Source: a virus
DNA: 25,606 nucleotides
Direction: 5' to 3' (one strand)
Virus record (IMG/VR): IMGVR_UViG_3300045733_000385
Location: 1-25,606 of that record
Part shown: one piece after another, positions 15,311 through 21,923 of the stretch
Position numbering within the stretch: the first letter of the stretch is position 1
How the letters are laid out: each line of letters begins with the position of its first letter
Translations under genes and position numbers: made by a program
Notes under the pieces: model-generated
What the model was told of the DNA's origin: nothing
Database searches by the model: none
The model's input: only the letters and a program-made list of their open reading frames with translations

Positions 15311-15547
15311 CTATTTATGATAATCCTGCAAAATCACCCATTCCCCAAACGAACATCCAATTTCGGTGCAAAGCACGGATGGATTGATGAATCCACCCAC
15401 CCCGATCTTGTGGGTGGACCGTAAAACGGTGATGGGATGCCCGGATGGACACGTAATCACCACCAATGCCTCCGGACTCCCCGCCCGCTCCCAGAATGGA
15501 GGTTTAGTCCGGTCCACTTCCAATTTCGGGATAGTAAATGTTTTCAT
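15311..15547 (-). CDS. Small zinc-ribbon-like phage protein
   Basis: A 78-residue protein with ITCPSGHPIT (Cys33, His37) and VLCTEIGCSFGEW (Cys60, Cys65), a plausible single zinc site within beta-rich sequence. Similar short proteins with a C-P-x-G-H start and a C-x4-C-x-F end occur next to terminase genes in many phages. It is the first gene of the leftward block. The ATG follows GAAACTAACTAA. Confidence 0.65.
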   Translation of the reverse strand: MKTFTIPKLEVDRTKPPFWERAGSPEALVVITCPSGHPITVLRSTHKIGVGGFINPSVLCTEIGCSFGEWVILQDYHK

Positions 15548-15957
15548 TTAGTTAGTTTCATATCTCCATGAATTTCGTTGTGCTCACACTCTTACTTTAC
15601 GCCCCAATCCAAATCCGCGTCAACAAGTCAAAATGCACTGGATTTTTCTATAAAATTTTAGGACCTATCGAAATTGCGGGAAATAAGGAAAAATGGAGGA
15701 AATCCCCAAAACACCCCGTATAGGACCGGATATGTGCCCATAAGGTGTGTTGTGTTTCATCACTACTATACCCATAATGTAACTAGATTTATTTTGTAAA
15801 AATTGGAGTAATGACTATGATATTTTTGGACCTTACAAAGTTGGAGTTAACCCCCACCCCTCCAAAACACCCCACCCTATTGGCCAAATCCCTTTCCAGC
15901 CGCATTCAAACGCGCCCTGGACCCTACCAGGCCCCTTCTCGCCCCCTTCCTGTAACG

Positions 15958-16019
15958 AGTCTAGTCATTGTCAATCATGAGTGACATACTAACCTAATCT
16001 ATCTATGAAAGACTAGACT
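15958..16019. repeat. Inverted repeat AGTCTAGTC / GACTAGACT, operator-like
   Basis: Perfect 9-base arms at 15958-15966 and 16011-16019, separated by 44 bases. Between them lies a smaller inverted repeat, TGTCA-N8-TGACA at 15969-15986. Close after comes CATAG-GGCA-CTATG at 16030-16043. Spaced symmetric sites in a divergent promoter region suggest binding of a dimeric regulator, but no repressor gene is identified in the window. Confidence 0.45.
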
Positions 16020-16314
16020 ATGACGCGGGCATAGGGCACTATGGCGTCTAGGATGGCATTACAGGCACGCAAGCATGGCAGGTGGGGTGATTTGATCCTG
16101 TTTACTGGAATTGGCCATTATCGTGTCTTCCTGTTCTGTCCTCGCCTATGGCTGGCAATGCTGGCGTTCCCTTGTCGTTGTCCCATCCTCAGCATCGTGT
16201 ATCGCATGCTTAGGGTCCCATGGACGATGATCATGCTCGCATGCTGGCGTTGTCCTCTGTTCTCTTGATCCCGTAATCAGGATGCGACCTAGGGCAGGCT
16301 GGCGTTGTCCATGC

Positions 16315-16332
16315 CTAGCTAGATTAAGCTAG
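16315..16332. repeat. Short inverted repeat CTAGCT-N6-AGCTAG
   Basis: A perfect 6-base inverted repeat with a 6-base loop (AGATTA), inside the iteron-like region, followed at once by TCGC-TTGCAT-GCGA. It may be a small hairpin or a protein-binding site. Confidence 0.35.
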
Positions 16333-16416
16333 TCGCTTGCATGCGATACGCTGCCCAATGCTGGCGTTGCGTTGCGTAGTGGTTACGATGGGGGGGGGAT
16401 AGACGTTCTCTGGTGT

Positions 16417-16486
16417 TTTCCTCAAATACCAATGGTTTACACTCACTGGCATTTCTTTCTCCTTTCCTCAAATACCAATGGTTTAC
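16417..16486 (+). repeat. 24-base direct repeat, two copies
   Basis: An identical 24-base unit at 16417-16440 and 16463-16486, core CTCAAATACCAATGGTTTAC, with a 22-base spacer. The next 60 bases hold a decayed third copy (TCCTCAGCTTACTCCTATGG near 16535). This is a decaying tandem array with a period near 46 bases. Confidence 0.6.
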
Positions 16487-16800
16487 GTGCAATGACGTTT
16501 ACCCTGTTCTCCACACTCTACTTACTGGCGTTCTGTCCTCAGCTTACTCCTATGGTGCATTTCCCCTGTTCCTGTTAGTTCCGCCTTGTTTTCTTCATTT
16601 CACCTACGATTTTTACACTCTCCTATCAATCTTAGTCTTGCCTATCTTTCTTAGTCTTATCTGTATTCCACCATCCTGATCCTGCTGTCCTCTTTGGAAT
16701 TCCCGCTTTCCTTCCCTTTTTCCAGCATCCTGCGATTACTAAACTCAATCCATTTACTGTCCCATTTCTGTACACTGTCTCGGGACACTCGCCTAAAATG

Positions 16801-16829
16801 TGGACACTTTACTTTAATCCATTTATCAA
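16801..16829 (+). promoter_or_regulatory. Candidate sigma70-type promoter for rightward genes
   Basis: TGGACA at 16801-16806 (one mismatch to TTGACA), a 17-base spacer, then TATCAA at 16824-16829 (four of six to TATAAT). The first rightward gene starts at 16892, which leaves a leader of about 55 bases. Based on consensus match only. Confidence 0.4.
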
Positions 16830-16891
16830 ATCCCCAATGATTTCGCACTTCTCTTTCTGGCACACTCACTGCTATGGACAGATTTACAATT

Positions 16892-17047
16892 ATGACAACA
16901 TCCTCGAAAGTCCTCAAAACCGCTGACCAAATCTGGCCGGCTGCTGACCGCGCAGCCTACTATGCCAACCGGAATGCGGGCATTGCTTGGCTTGTGGTTT
17001 CTTCACTTGCTTCTCTCCTTGGTCTTACCCTTGCCCTCGTGTTCTAA
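16892..17047 (+). CDS. Small single-pass membrane protein
   Basis: A 51-residue protein starting MTTSSKVLKTADQIWPAADR. The C-terminal half is one hydrophobic segment (IAWLVVSSLASLLGLTLALV), so it is probably a tail-anchored membrane peptide. It is the first rightward gene. The leader GATTTACAATT before ATG lacks SD. Its first 22 bases are identical to the first 22 of the next gene, suggesting a duplication of the start region. Confidence 0.55.
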   Translation: MTTSSKVLKTADQIWPAADRAAYYANRNAGIAWLVVSSLASLLGLTLALVF

Positions 17048-17069
17048 CCTCAGCTTCCCTCCACAATCC

Positions 17070-17246
17070 ATGACAACATCCTCGAAAGTCCAAACCCTGT
17101 TGCGCATTGCTTCGCATGCAACGGATGCGCGGCATGTTCGCATGCTTCGTGGACAGTTTACCAAGCTGGTCAATAACTCTGGAATGTCCTCCAGTCTTCA
17201 AGATTCTTGCAAGCGAACGTTCGAGCGGTTGATTTGCCGTGGTTAG
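17070..17246 (+). CDS. Small basic protein, unknown
   Basis: A 58-residue protein starting MTTSSKVQTLLRIASHATDA, rich in Arg and Lys, with no known family. The frame is open further upstream but would overlap the membrane peptide gene. I chose ATG 17070 because it follows the usual leader (CCTCCACAATCC) and repeats the exact start of the previous gene. Confidence 0.5.
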   Translation: MTTSSKVQTLLRIASHATDARHVRMLRGQFTKLVNNSGMSSSLQDSCKRTFERLICRG

Positions 17247-17269
17247 TCATCCCCTTTCCACTTCACCCC

Positions 17270-17515
17270 ATGAAACTTCAAATCACTAAAGTTGGATCCA
17301 ATTACGTTGTCGGCACTCTAACCATCACCCCTGCCATCGTCCTCGAAATGCGAAACTGGGCAATGGAGTGCGAATGGCTTGATTCAGACAGCCTTGATGA
17401 GTATTCGGACATCACCATCATTTCTGGCGTTAGTCGCCATTTTGACGGTGGGGTGTTCGGTTTCTTACTTGGGTGTGCTGAAAATGCACCCGTTATCGTT
17501 TCATCCCGCGAATAA
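17270..17515 (+). CDS. Unknown small protein
   Basis: An 81-residue protein starting MKLQITKVGSNYVVGTLTIT. Beta-type N-terminus, acidic middle (ECEWLDSDSLDEYSD) and a Gly-rich end. ATG 17270 is preferred over an upstream in-frame ATG (17207) that would overlap the previous gene; the leader is CCACTTCACCCC. No function assigned. Confidence 0.5.
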   Translation: MKLQITKVGSNYVVGTLTITPAIVLEMRNWAMECEWLDSDSLDEYSDITIISGVSRHFDGGVFGFLLGCAENAPVIVSSRE

Positions 17516-17554
17516 CCTCAGCTTCCTTTTCTCACTCCACAACAAAATCCATTT

Positions 17555-17704
17555 ATAAGAGCAAAAGTCAAACCGTGTAACACTGTCGGAAACGCTTTCC
17601 GTGTCATCATTACAGGAAAGTTCAAACAGGAAAAGACCATTGCACTTGGTCTTACGGAATTTGAAGCAAAGTGCCTTGCAATCCGAATCAATAAACCTAA
17701 CTAA
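17555..17704 (+). CDS. Possible small gene without an ATG start (ATA?)
   Basis: This frame has 49 codons before TAA at 17702 and reads like protein: FRVIITGKFKQEKTIALGLT, then EFEAKCLAIRINKPN. No ATG, GTG or TTG lies in frame upstream. Yet the usual leader (AACAAAATCCATTT) stands where a start is expected, followed directly by ATA. Either an AUA start is used, or a former ATG mutated and this is a recent pseudogene. It fills an otherwise empty 195-base gap. Confidence 0.35.
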   Translation: MRAKVKPCNTVGNAFRVIITGKFKQEKTIALGLTEFEAKCLAIRINKPN

Positions 17705-17710
17705 ATCAAT

Positions 17711-18223
17711 ATGACATCAACACCACAAGCAATCGCAACATGGCTCGCAAGTAACAAGTGCAAATGCTTTGACGTGCAACCCTGCGTTGTCACGATCAAC
17801 GGCGAAAGCTGGCAAGCATGCCAATATAGCCAAACTCTTGAATACACAGCAGGAATGGACTGCGTAACACGGGGCGAGAAGCAAGCTGGTGACACTTATA
17901 CCCGAACAGGCTTCTATTGTGTCGGCAGTCTTCCTTCCTGTTATCGTGGATCTAAGCGCAACAAATATCCTCAGGGCAGGGCATGCTTTCCGTTTGAAGG
18001 ATTGGACTGGTACGTTGTCTGTTATATCGAAAGGATTTCACCCCAGTTTCAAGACTCGCATCCTTTCGGCCCGAACTTCCTGCTTGCGCCATGGGACGTT
18101 CCGACAAGCAAGATCGATCAATACGAAACGAAACCCTATTCCCGGTTTACTCTTGTCGTGACTCCTGCTGTGCCAAAAGGATGGTCTGAAATCGAATCTG
18201 GCCAAGAAGTTTCCCCTGCCTGA
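17711..18223 (+). CDS. Unknown cysteine-containing protein
   Basis: A 170-residue soluble protein with seven cysteines, several near the N-terminus (CKCFDVQPC), and aromatic segments (GLDWYVVCYIERISPQF). No family recognised. The leader CTAACTAAATCAAT before ATG belongs to this genome's recurrent non-SD type. It is followed by a strong hairpin at 18243. Confidence 0.55.
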   Translation: MTSTPQAIATWLASNKCKCFDVQPCVVTINGESWQACQYSQTLEYTAGMDCVTRGEKQAGDTYTRTGFYCVGSLPSCYRGSKRNKYPQGRACFPFEGLDWYVVCYIERISPQFQDSHPFGPNFLLAPWDVPTSKIDQYETKPYSRFTLVVTPAVPKGWSEIESGQEVSPA

Positions 18224-18242
18224 TTTGTCTGTAGCGTTTCAT

Positions 18243-18272
18243 TTGCCCTAGAAGCCTCTGAGTCTAGGGCAA
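18243..18272 (+). terminator. Intergenic hairpin
   Basis: A perfect 10-base stem, TTGCCCTAGA and TCTAGGGCAA, with a 10-base loop. It lies 19 bases after the stop of the upstream gene. There is no following T-run, so it may be a weak terminator, an RNA-processing or an mRNA-stability element. Confidence 0.5.
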
Positions 18273-18312
18273 GATGAGACTCCACAACATCACATCCAAA
18301 CACAATCTAGTT

Positions 18313-18732
18313 ATGTCACTCGCATTACCCTATCCTGAAAATCCCGAACACACTGATAACCTTGCCAGTATCGCCTTGATGGAATTGGCAGGCTTCACTG
18401 GCAACGATGCCAGCCTGTCTGAATCCCTTTTTGAATATGGTTTGGCTTGGCGCGAATTGGAAACGGAATTCCTTTTCGTTTACAGGCACCCAAGCCTGCC
18501 AAATCGATTTGACCGTTGCACCATTGCCAAATCCACCATTGCCAGTAAAGAATGGAACTGGGCATTTACTCCAGACCATGCCACTGGTTTCTTTTCCTTC
18601 CTTGACGAAGATTCGGAAAGCTGGAATTCGCTTCCCTTAGTGCGCCAAGTGTCCGACTTGGTTTCCTACTGGGGGACAGAAGAAGTATTTGGGACTTCCT
18701 ATTGGCAGGGTTTCGCAATTGCCAAGGAGTAA
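18313..18732 (+). CDS. Unknown acidic protein
   Basis: A 139-residue acidic protein starting MSLALPYPENPEHTDNLASI. An upstream in-frame ATG (18274) adds 13 residues, but it lies immediately after the hairpin and the usual leader (CCAAACACAATCTAGTT) precedes 18313, which I chose. Aromatic residues cluster at the C-terminus (LVSYWGTEEVFGTSYWQGF). No family recognised. Confidence 0.55.
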   Translation: MSLALPYPENPEHTDNLASIALMELAGFTGNDASLSESLFEYGLAWRELETEFLFVYRHPSLPNRFDRCTIAKSTIASKEWNWAFTPDHATGFFSFLDEDSESWNSLPLVRQVSDLVSYWGTEEVFGTSYWQGFAIAKE

Positions 18733-18738
18733 TCCGGT

Positions 18739-18771
18739 TTCAACACAATACAGCATTCAACACAATACAGC
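18739..18771 (+). repeat. Tandem duplicated leader
   Basis: TTCAACACAATACAGC occurs twice (18739-18754 and 18756-18771), two bases before ATG 18774. The non-SD leader itself seems to have been duplicated. Confidence 0.6.
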
Positions 18772-18773
18772 TT

Positions 18774-19187
18774 ATGATCCTCCATTCTCCATTCTCCATA
18801 TCGTCAAGACTCCTGCCCTGCCTTGAAATCGGCAACGCAAGCATTCAACTCGAATACAGCACCCGTCCAGGTCGCGATGGCAGGCTACGGTATCGTTGGA
18901 CAATCGATTTGCCTGATGGCACTACCTTTTCGGACGATGATTTGCAAACAGGATGTCAGGGCGGAACGTTGCAAGATGGATTTTGCTCTTTGCTTTCCTT
19001 CCTGAGTGCATCCGCTGAATCCCGTAACTATCGGGAACGGGTCACGCGGAAAACGGAAATTGATATTGATGGAAATGAAGGACTTTTCCCCCCGGCAGTT
19101 GTGGACTTTGCATGCGCGAATTCAGATGAAATCGGTATGTTCGCATGCGAAATAGAAGAAATCGAAACCCCGTTAATCAAAGAATAA
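18774..19187 (+). CDS. Unknown protein of a phage/plasmid accessory type
   Basis: A 137-residue protein. The core LRYRWTIDLPDGTTFSDDD and GFCSLLSFLSASAES resembles hypothetical proteins I associate with plasmids and phages, with no known function. I chose ATG 18774 because upstream starts overlap the previous gene and the duplicated leader sits just before it. Acidic C-terminus. Confidence 0.55.
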   Translation: MILHSPFSISSRLLPCLEIGNASIQLEYSTRPGRDGRLRYRWTIDLPDGTTFSDDDLQTGCQGGTLQDGFCSLLSFLSASAESRNYRERVTRKTEIDIDGNEGLFPPAVVDFACANSDEIGMFACEIEEIETPLIKE

Positions 19188-19206
19188 CCCCGCGCAAGTA
19201 AACCTC

Positions 19207-19230
19207 ATCACCAATTGAATCACCAATTGA
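19207..19230 (+). repeat. Tandem duplicated leader
   Basis: ATCACCAATTGA occurs twice in direct tandem, followed by ATCACACT and ATG 19239. A near copy (CCAATTGAATCACATCATG) precedes the gene at 19930, so the same leader module is used at two genes. Confidence 0.6.
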
Positions 19231-19238
19231 ATCACACT

Positions 19239-19469
19239 ATGAAGCCGATATACTATCTATCCTCCGCTGGCCATGAATGCGGGCCTGAATTCAAGACATT
19301 GAAAGAAGCAAGGCAGGCTTTGCGCGAATTGAAACAAGCGGAAATGAAATTATGTCGCGCAAGATTTGGAAAAGCATTCTGCCATCCTTGCAATGATACT
19401 TTCATGATTACGCTGGCCAAGGATAGGCGGTCTGCTCTTTGGACTTCGGCCGGTATTGTTCAATGCTAG
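19239..19469 (+). CDS. Unknown small protein
   Basis: A 76-residue protein starting MKPIYYLSSAGHECGPEFKT, with a central basic helix (ARQALRELKQAEMKLCRARF) and two cysteines in FCHPCND. I chose ATG 19239 over 19215 because the longer start would translate the duplicated leader. No family recognised. Confidence 0.5.
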   Translation: MKPIYYLSSAGHECGPEFKTLKEARQALRELKQAEMKLCRARFGKAFCHPCNDTFMITLAKDRRSALWTSAGIVQC

Positions 19470-19505
19470 TCAACTCCACAACATCCAACAAAACAGAACC
19501 AACTC

Positions 19506-19907
19506 ATGAAGGCGACACAACGTTTAGACCATTGCAATCCTGTTTGCCGTAAATGCGGAAACCCGTTTCCACCAAGGCAACCCGGGCATTGCGGAAGTAC
19601 TGGTTACGTTACCATGTCCGATGGCTGGCGTATCTGTTATCCCTGCGCGGACAAAAACGAACGTGAGTTTTTGAAGGATAGGAGTCAGCCGTTTGTAGCC
19701 TATCTGAATTCCGATTGCTCCAGAGTGACAACGTGGACCGGGGGCGAATTGATGAGAGTGGAAAGCAAGTCATCCCGCCGCAATCCTCGGGGGATCTATT
19801 CCAGCGAAATTGTGTCCATTCGGGCAATCGATTGTCATGGGGGACGATGGCATGGCAGGGGCGGAGGGGGCGGACTTTGTATCAACTTGTTTCCTAGCAA
19901 AAGCTGA
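19506..19907 (+). CDS. Zinc-ribbon protein, phage/plasmid accessory
   Basis: A 133-residue protein. CNPVCRKCGNPFP and GWRICYPCADKNERE give paired CxxC knuckles, so a zinc ribbon is likely. A later part (SDCSRVTTWTGGELMRVES) and a WHGRGGGGG stretch follow. I recall related hypothetical proteins with the order C-x-x-C-G, T-G-Y, I-C-Y-x-C, V-T-x-W from phages and plasmids. The biochemical role is unknown. Confidence 0.6.
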   Translation: MKATQRLDHCNPVCRKCGNPFPPRQPGHCGSTGYVTMSDGWRICYPCADKNEREFLKDRSQPFVAYLNSDCSRVTTWTGGELMRVESKSSRRNPRGIYSSEIVSIRAIDCHGGRWHGRGGGGGLCINLFPSKS

Positions 19908-19929
19908 AGCTGTCCAATTGAATCACATC

Positions 19930-20370
19930 ATGAAGCAATCATCCATAAACGCGGAGCAACGGCTTTTCATCATACACTGTGACAGCGGGTTTTCCTGCCT
20001 TGGTTTTGATGTCTGCCATAAACGAGCAACGGCGCTTGCCAAGGAACTAGGCGAGTCTGCCCCGTGTCAAGCCATTGGCACTCTTGAATCTCTTGGCGAA
20101 TACAATCGCCTTGTAGAGATTGCGCGGGCGCGAAACCTCGCAACGGGATGGCGTTCTGAGTCTGAATTGATCCCGGAATTGAAGGGCTTTGAAGGCAAGC
20201 GGGTTGAAATTAGACATCAATGGAAACCGGAAAGCCCGATTGAAATTGAGCGTTACATTGTAGGCAAGTCAACCGGGTTTATCCCGTGTCACTTGGCGCT
20301 TCCCAATAAGCAAAATGGAGGGGGCGAAGCTGTTTTCCTTGGCACTATCCTTTCTGTCCGAATTGTCTAA
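19930..20370 (+). CDS. Conserved hypothetical phage/plasmid protein
   Basis: A 146-residue protein. LFIIHCDSGFSCLGFDVCHK and RYIVGKSTGFIPCHLAL match a conserved hypothetical type I associate with plasmids and phages; the function is not known. The frame is open upstream to 19810, but that would overlap the zinc-ribbon gene. ATG 19930 follows the leader CAATTGAATCACATC. Confidence 0.6.
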   Translation: MKQSSINAEQRLFIIHCDSGFSCLGFDVCHKRATALAKELGESAPCQAIGTLESLGEYNRLVEIARARNLATGWRSESELIPELKGFEGKRVEIRHQWKPESPIEIERYIVGKSTGFIPCHLALPNKQNGGGEAVFLGTILSVRIV

Positions 20371-20379
20371 AGGGATTCT

Positions 20380-20676
20380 ATGACTAACCAAGAAATCAAG
20401 ACAAGACTAACCATGGCTGCAACAGCTTTTGACCGGAGGGCGCAAGGGCGCAAGTTTTGGAATCCCTACGCATTACCCCAATACTTTCAAGCCATTGACC
20501 GCGTGATGGCGGACATTGAACGGGGGGCGACACCCCGCCAAGCGGTCCTTTGTGCGTTCTGTGACCGCTTATTGTCCGCAATGCTGAAGGGAATTGGCGA
20601 AAAAGATTTCACAATTGAAGAGCGGCATGAGGCAAACATGCGCCCAGCTTACTACACCCCTGCCAAGCCTGAATAA
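20380..20676 (+). CDS. Unknown small helical protein
   Basis: A 98-residue protein starting MTNQEIKTRLTMAATAFDRR, mostly helical. Segments include FWNPYALPQYFQAIDRVMAD and a CAFCDRLLSAMLKGIG helix. It starts 9 bases after the previous stop and ends 2 bases before the RadC-like gene, so it is probably co-transcribed. The leader CTAAAGGGATTCT has a weak purine stretch. Function unknown. Confidence 0.55.
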   Translation: MTNQEIKTRLTMAATAFDRRAQGRKFWNPYALPQYFQAIDRVMADIERGATPRQAVLCAFCDRLLSAMLKGIGEKDFTIEERHEANMRPAYYTPAKPE

Positions 20677-20678
20677 TC

Positions 20679-21173
20679 ATGCAAACACTACGCTATATCC
20701 GGGCAACCTCGCATGAATGGATGCTTGTCCCGCTCCGGGAAACCGCCCCGCCCAATTGCCTCAGTATCGGGGATCAACCCAGCTTGATTGCAGCTTATGC
20801 GAGGGCGCATTTGATGGCAGGGCCGTGCTACAAGCCCAGCGTGGAAAACTTTTGGGTTGTCCTCTTGAATACACGCAACCGTATTCTTGGGCATTTGCAC
20901 GTCTCTACAGGGACACTTAACGAGGTTTCAATCCATGCAAGGGATATTTTCAAGCCTGCCATTTTAGCGGACGCGGCGGCGATTGTGCTCTGCCATAATC
21001 ACCCAAGCGGGGATCCTTCCCCTTCAGACGCTGACATCAAAATCACGCGGGATCTGTTCAGGGCGGGGCAGGTTCTCAGGATCCAAGTCATGGATCACAT
21101 CATCATCGGTCACCCCGCCAACGTCCCGCCGTTTTCTTCAATGCGAGAATCCGGCCAATTAATGCCTTATTGA
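20679..21173 (+). CDS. RadC-like JAB-domain protein
   Basis: A 164-residue protein. The core VENFWVVLLNTRNRILGHLH (Glu56 region) and CHNHPSGDPSPSDAD (His106, His108, Asp119) form the complete JAB/MPN metal-site motif (HxHPSGDPxPSxxD). It lacks the helix-hairpin-helix part of full RadC, as is common in phage and plasmid versions. The domain is a probable zinc hydrolase or peptidase; the substrate is unknown even in bacteria. It likely acts in the early phase with the other rightward genes. Confidence 0.88.
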   Translation: MQTLRYIRATSHEWMLVPLRETAPPNCLSIGDQPSLIAAYARAHLMAGPCYKPSVENFWVVLLNTRNRILGHLHVSTGTLNEVSIHARDIFKPAILADAAAIVLCHNHPSGDPSPSDADIKITRDLFRAGQVLRIQVMDHIIIGHPANVPPFSSMRESGQLMPY

Positions 21174-21207
21174 TCCCCTAATTAAATCACAAAACAAAAT
21201 CAATCCA

Positions 21208-21402
21208 ATGAAAATCAAAACTCAAAAGCAACTTCGCGCCGCATTCTGGAAAGCGTTCCCGCAATTCGCCCCGCTGTATCAGGCCAGCAAGCGGCAGAAT
21301 GATTACTCCTGCGACATGCGAATGGCTTGGTGTAATTACGTGGAAAGCATGCGGTGGGATAACGTAATCAGCGAAGCTCTCGCGCAACGCTCAACCCTCT
21401 AG
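21208..21402 (+). CDS. Unknown small protein
   Basis: A 64-residue basic protein starting MKIKTQKQLRAAFWKAFPQF, helical, with an MRMAWCNYVESMRWDN stretch. The leader AAACAAAATCAATCCA before ATG matches that of the next gene for 18 bases including the ATG. It is followed by the strong hairpin at 21405. Confidence 0.55.
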   Translation: MKIKTQKQLRAAFWKAFPQFAPLYQASKRQNDYSCDMRMAWCNYVESMRWDNVISEALAQRSTL

Positions 21403-21404
21403 GC

Positions 21405-21448
21405 TTCCCGCTCTTCCCCTTGCTTGATTGCGAGGGGAAGAGCGGGAA
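21405..21448 (+). terminator. Strong intergenic hairpin
   Basis: A 16-base perfect stem (TTCCCGCTCTTCCCCT with its complement), extended by TGC/GCG with one G-T wobble to 19 pairs, loop TTGATT. It lies 2 bases after the stop of the 21208 gene. There is no T-run after it, so termination may be partial or Rho-independent only in the A-rich sense; processing is also possible. Confidence 0.6.
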
Positions 21449-21471
21449 ACCAAGAGAACTAAATCAATCCA

Positions 21472-21705
21472 ATGAAAACCATACAGCAAAGAGTCGAAAG
21501 GGCTTTCGCGCCCGACATCACAATTGCACGCCCGAAATGGGCCGGCGCTTTCACTTACAACTTGGTGACGCAACGCCCGCTCTTCTTTCAGCTTTGCAAG
21601 GAAGCCGAAATTGAGCGGGTCACTGAAGGAACTATTGACCGCTTCCTGAGTGCGGCGGGGGCACGGGGCTTGACGGTGGAAACCATTGACGAAAGGGAAA
21701 GTTGA
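21472..21705 (+). CDS. Unknown small protein
   Basis: A 77-residue protein starting MKTIQQRVERAFAPDITIAR, ending in an acidic ETIDERES. Helical middle (RPLFFQLCKEAEIERV). The leader AAATCAATCCA before ATG is identical to that of the gene at 21208. No family recognised. Confidence 0.5.
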   Translation: MKTIQQRVERAFAPDITIARPKWAGAFTYNLVTQRPLFFQLCKEAEIERVTEGTIDRFLSAAGARGLTVETIDERES

Positions 21706-21707
21706 TC

Positions 21708-21923
21708 ATGAAAAACAAAGAAACACAATTTGAGGCCGGCCAACGCAACGGGGCAATCCATGATTTGCTTTCCCCGTTCTGGAAAGCGGAGAATGAAAAG
21801 CAAATCCAGCGAAGCGAAAACGACATTACCATGAATTGCCAAGACTGGCTTTACTGGCGAGGGTATGCAATCGCAGCGGCGGGCCTCATGATCCAACAAC
21901 CTCAGGAAGGAGTGTCCCTATGA
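21708..21923 (+). CDS. Unknown small protein
   Basis: A 71-residue protein starting MKNKETQFEAGQRNGAIHDL, with WLYWRGYAIAAAGLMIQQP near the C-terminus. The frame also opens at TTG 21702; I prefer ATG 21708, two bases after the upstream stop and with GAAAGGGAAAG as a weak SD-like run. Its TGA stop overlaps the next ATG (ATGA). Confidence 0.5.
   Translation: MKNKETQFEAGQRNGAIHDLLSPFWKAENEKQIQRSENDITMNCQDWLYWRGYAIAAAGLMIQQPQEGVSL
21905..21922 (+). promoter_or_regulatory. Canonical Shine-Dalgarno site (unusual here)
   Basis: AGGAAGGAG followed by TGTCCCT and ATG at 21920. It is the clearest SD sequence in the rightward block, where nearly all other starts follow A/C-rich leaders. It decides the start of the 124-residue gene, inside the end of the previous gene. 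Confidence 0.55.

Larger units (their letters stand above)
16160..16532 (+). repeat. Iteron-like CTGGCGTT repeats
   Basis: GCTGGCGTT occurs at 16160, 16243, 16298 and 16360, and CTGGCGTT again at 16525. Two copies extend to CTGGCGTTGTCC, and the last reads CTGGCGTTCTGTCCTCAG, so the units share a longer degenerate core. Copies are 55-83 bases apart, then 165. Repeated GCATGC-type words lie between them. An origin-binding array is a reasonable guess. Confidence 0.5.
15548..16891. other. Non-coding divergent region, candidate origin and promoter zone
   Basis: About 1.34 kb separates the leftward and rightward blocks and holds no convincing gene; the open frames here are short, overlap repeats and do not read like proteins. 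It contains a 12-base repeat CCAAAACACCCC at 15706 and 15862, a perfect palindrome TAAAATTTTA at 15651, inverted repeats near 15958-16019 and 16315-16332, several copies of GCTGGCGTT, a 24-base direct repeat, a run of nine G at 16390-16398, and a pyrimidine-rich stretch at 16550-16740. Two AATCCATTTA motifs (16745, 16815), which elsewhere precede start codons, also occur. Such density of repeats between divergent operons suggests a replication origin and regulatory sites (inference). Confidence 0.6.
17045..17526 (+). repeat. 14-base repeat at two gene ends
   Basis: TAACCTCAGCTTCC occurs at 17045-17058 and 17513-17526. The first copy begins with the TAA stop of the membrane peptide gene and the second includes the stop of the 17270 gene. 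Each sits directly before the next gene's leader, and a partial copy (CCTCAGCTT) is at 16537. This hints at a reused intergenic module. Confidence 0.45.

Noticed and set aside
16041-16268. 75-codon plus-strand frame over the iteron-like repeats
   Set aside because: Composition follows the repeats and there is no typical leader.
16417-16486. CRISPR-like spacing of the 24-base repeat
   Set aside because: Only two exact copies, a 22-base spacer, no cas genes and a third copy decayed; better seen as a tandem repeat.
16657-16917. 86-codon minus-strand frame in the divergent region
   Set aside because: Needs a TTG start, overlaps the first rightward gene and its probable promoter, and has no recognisable domain.
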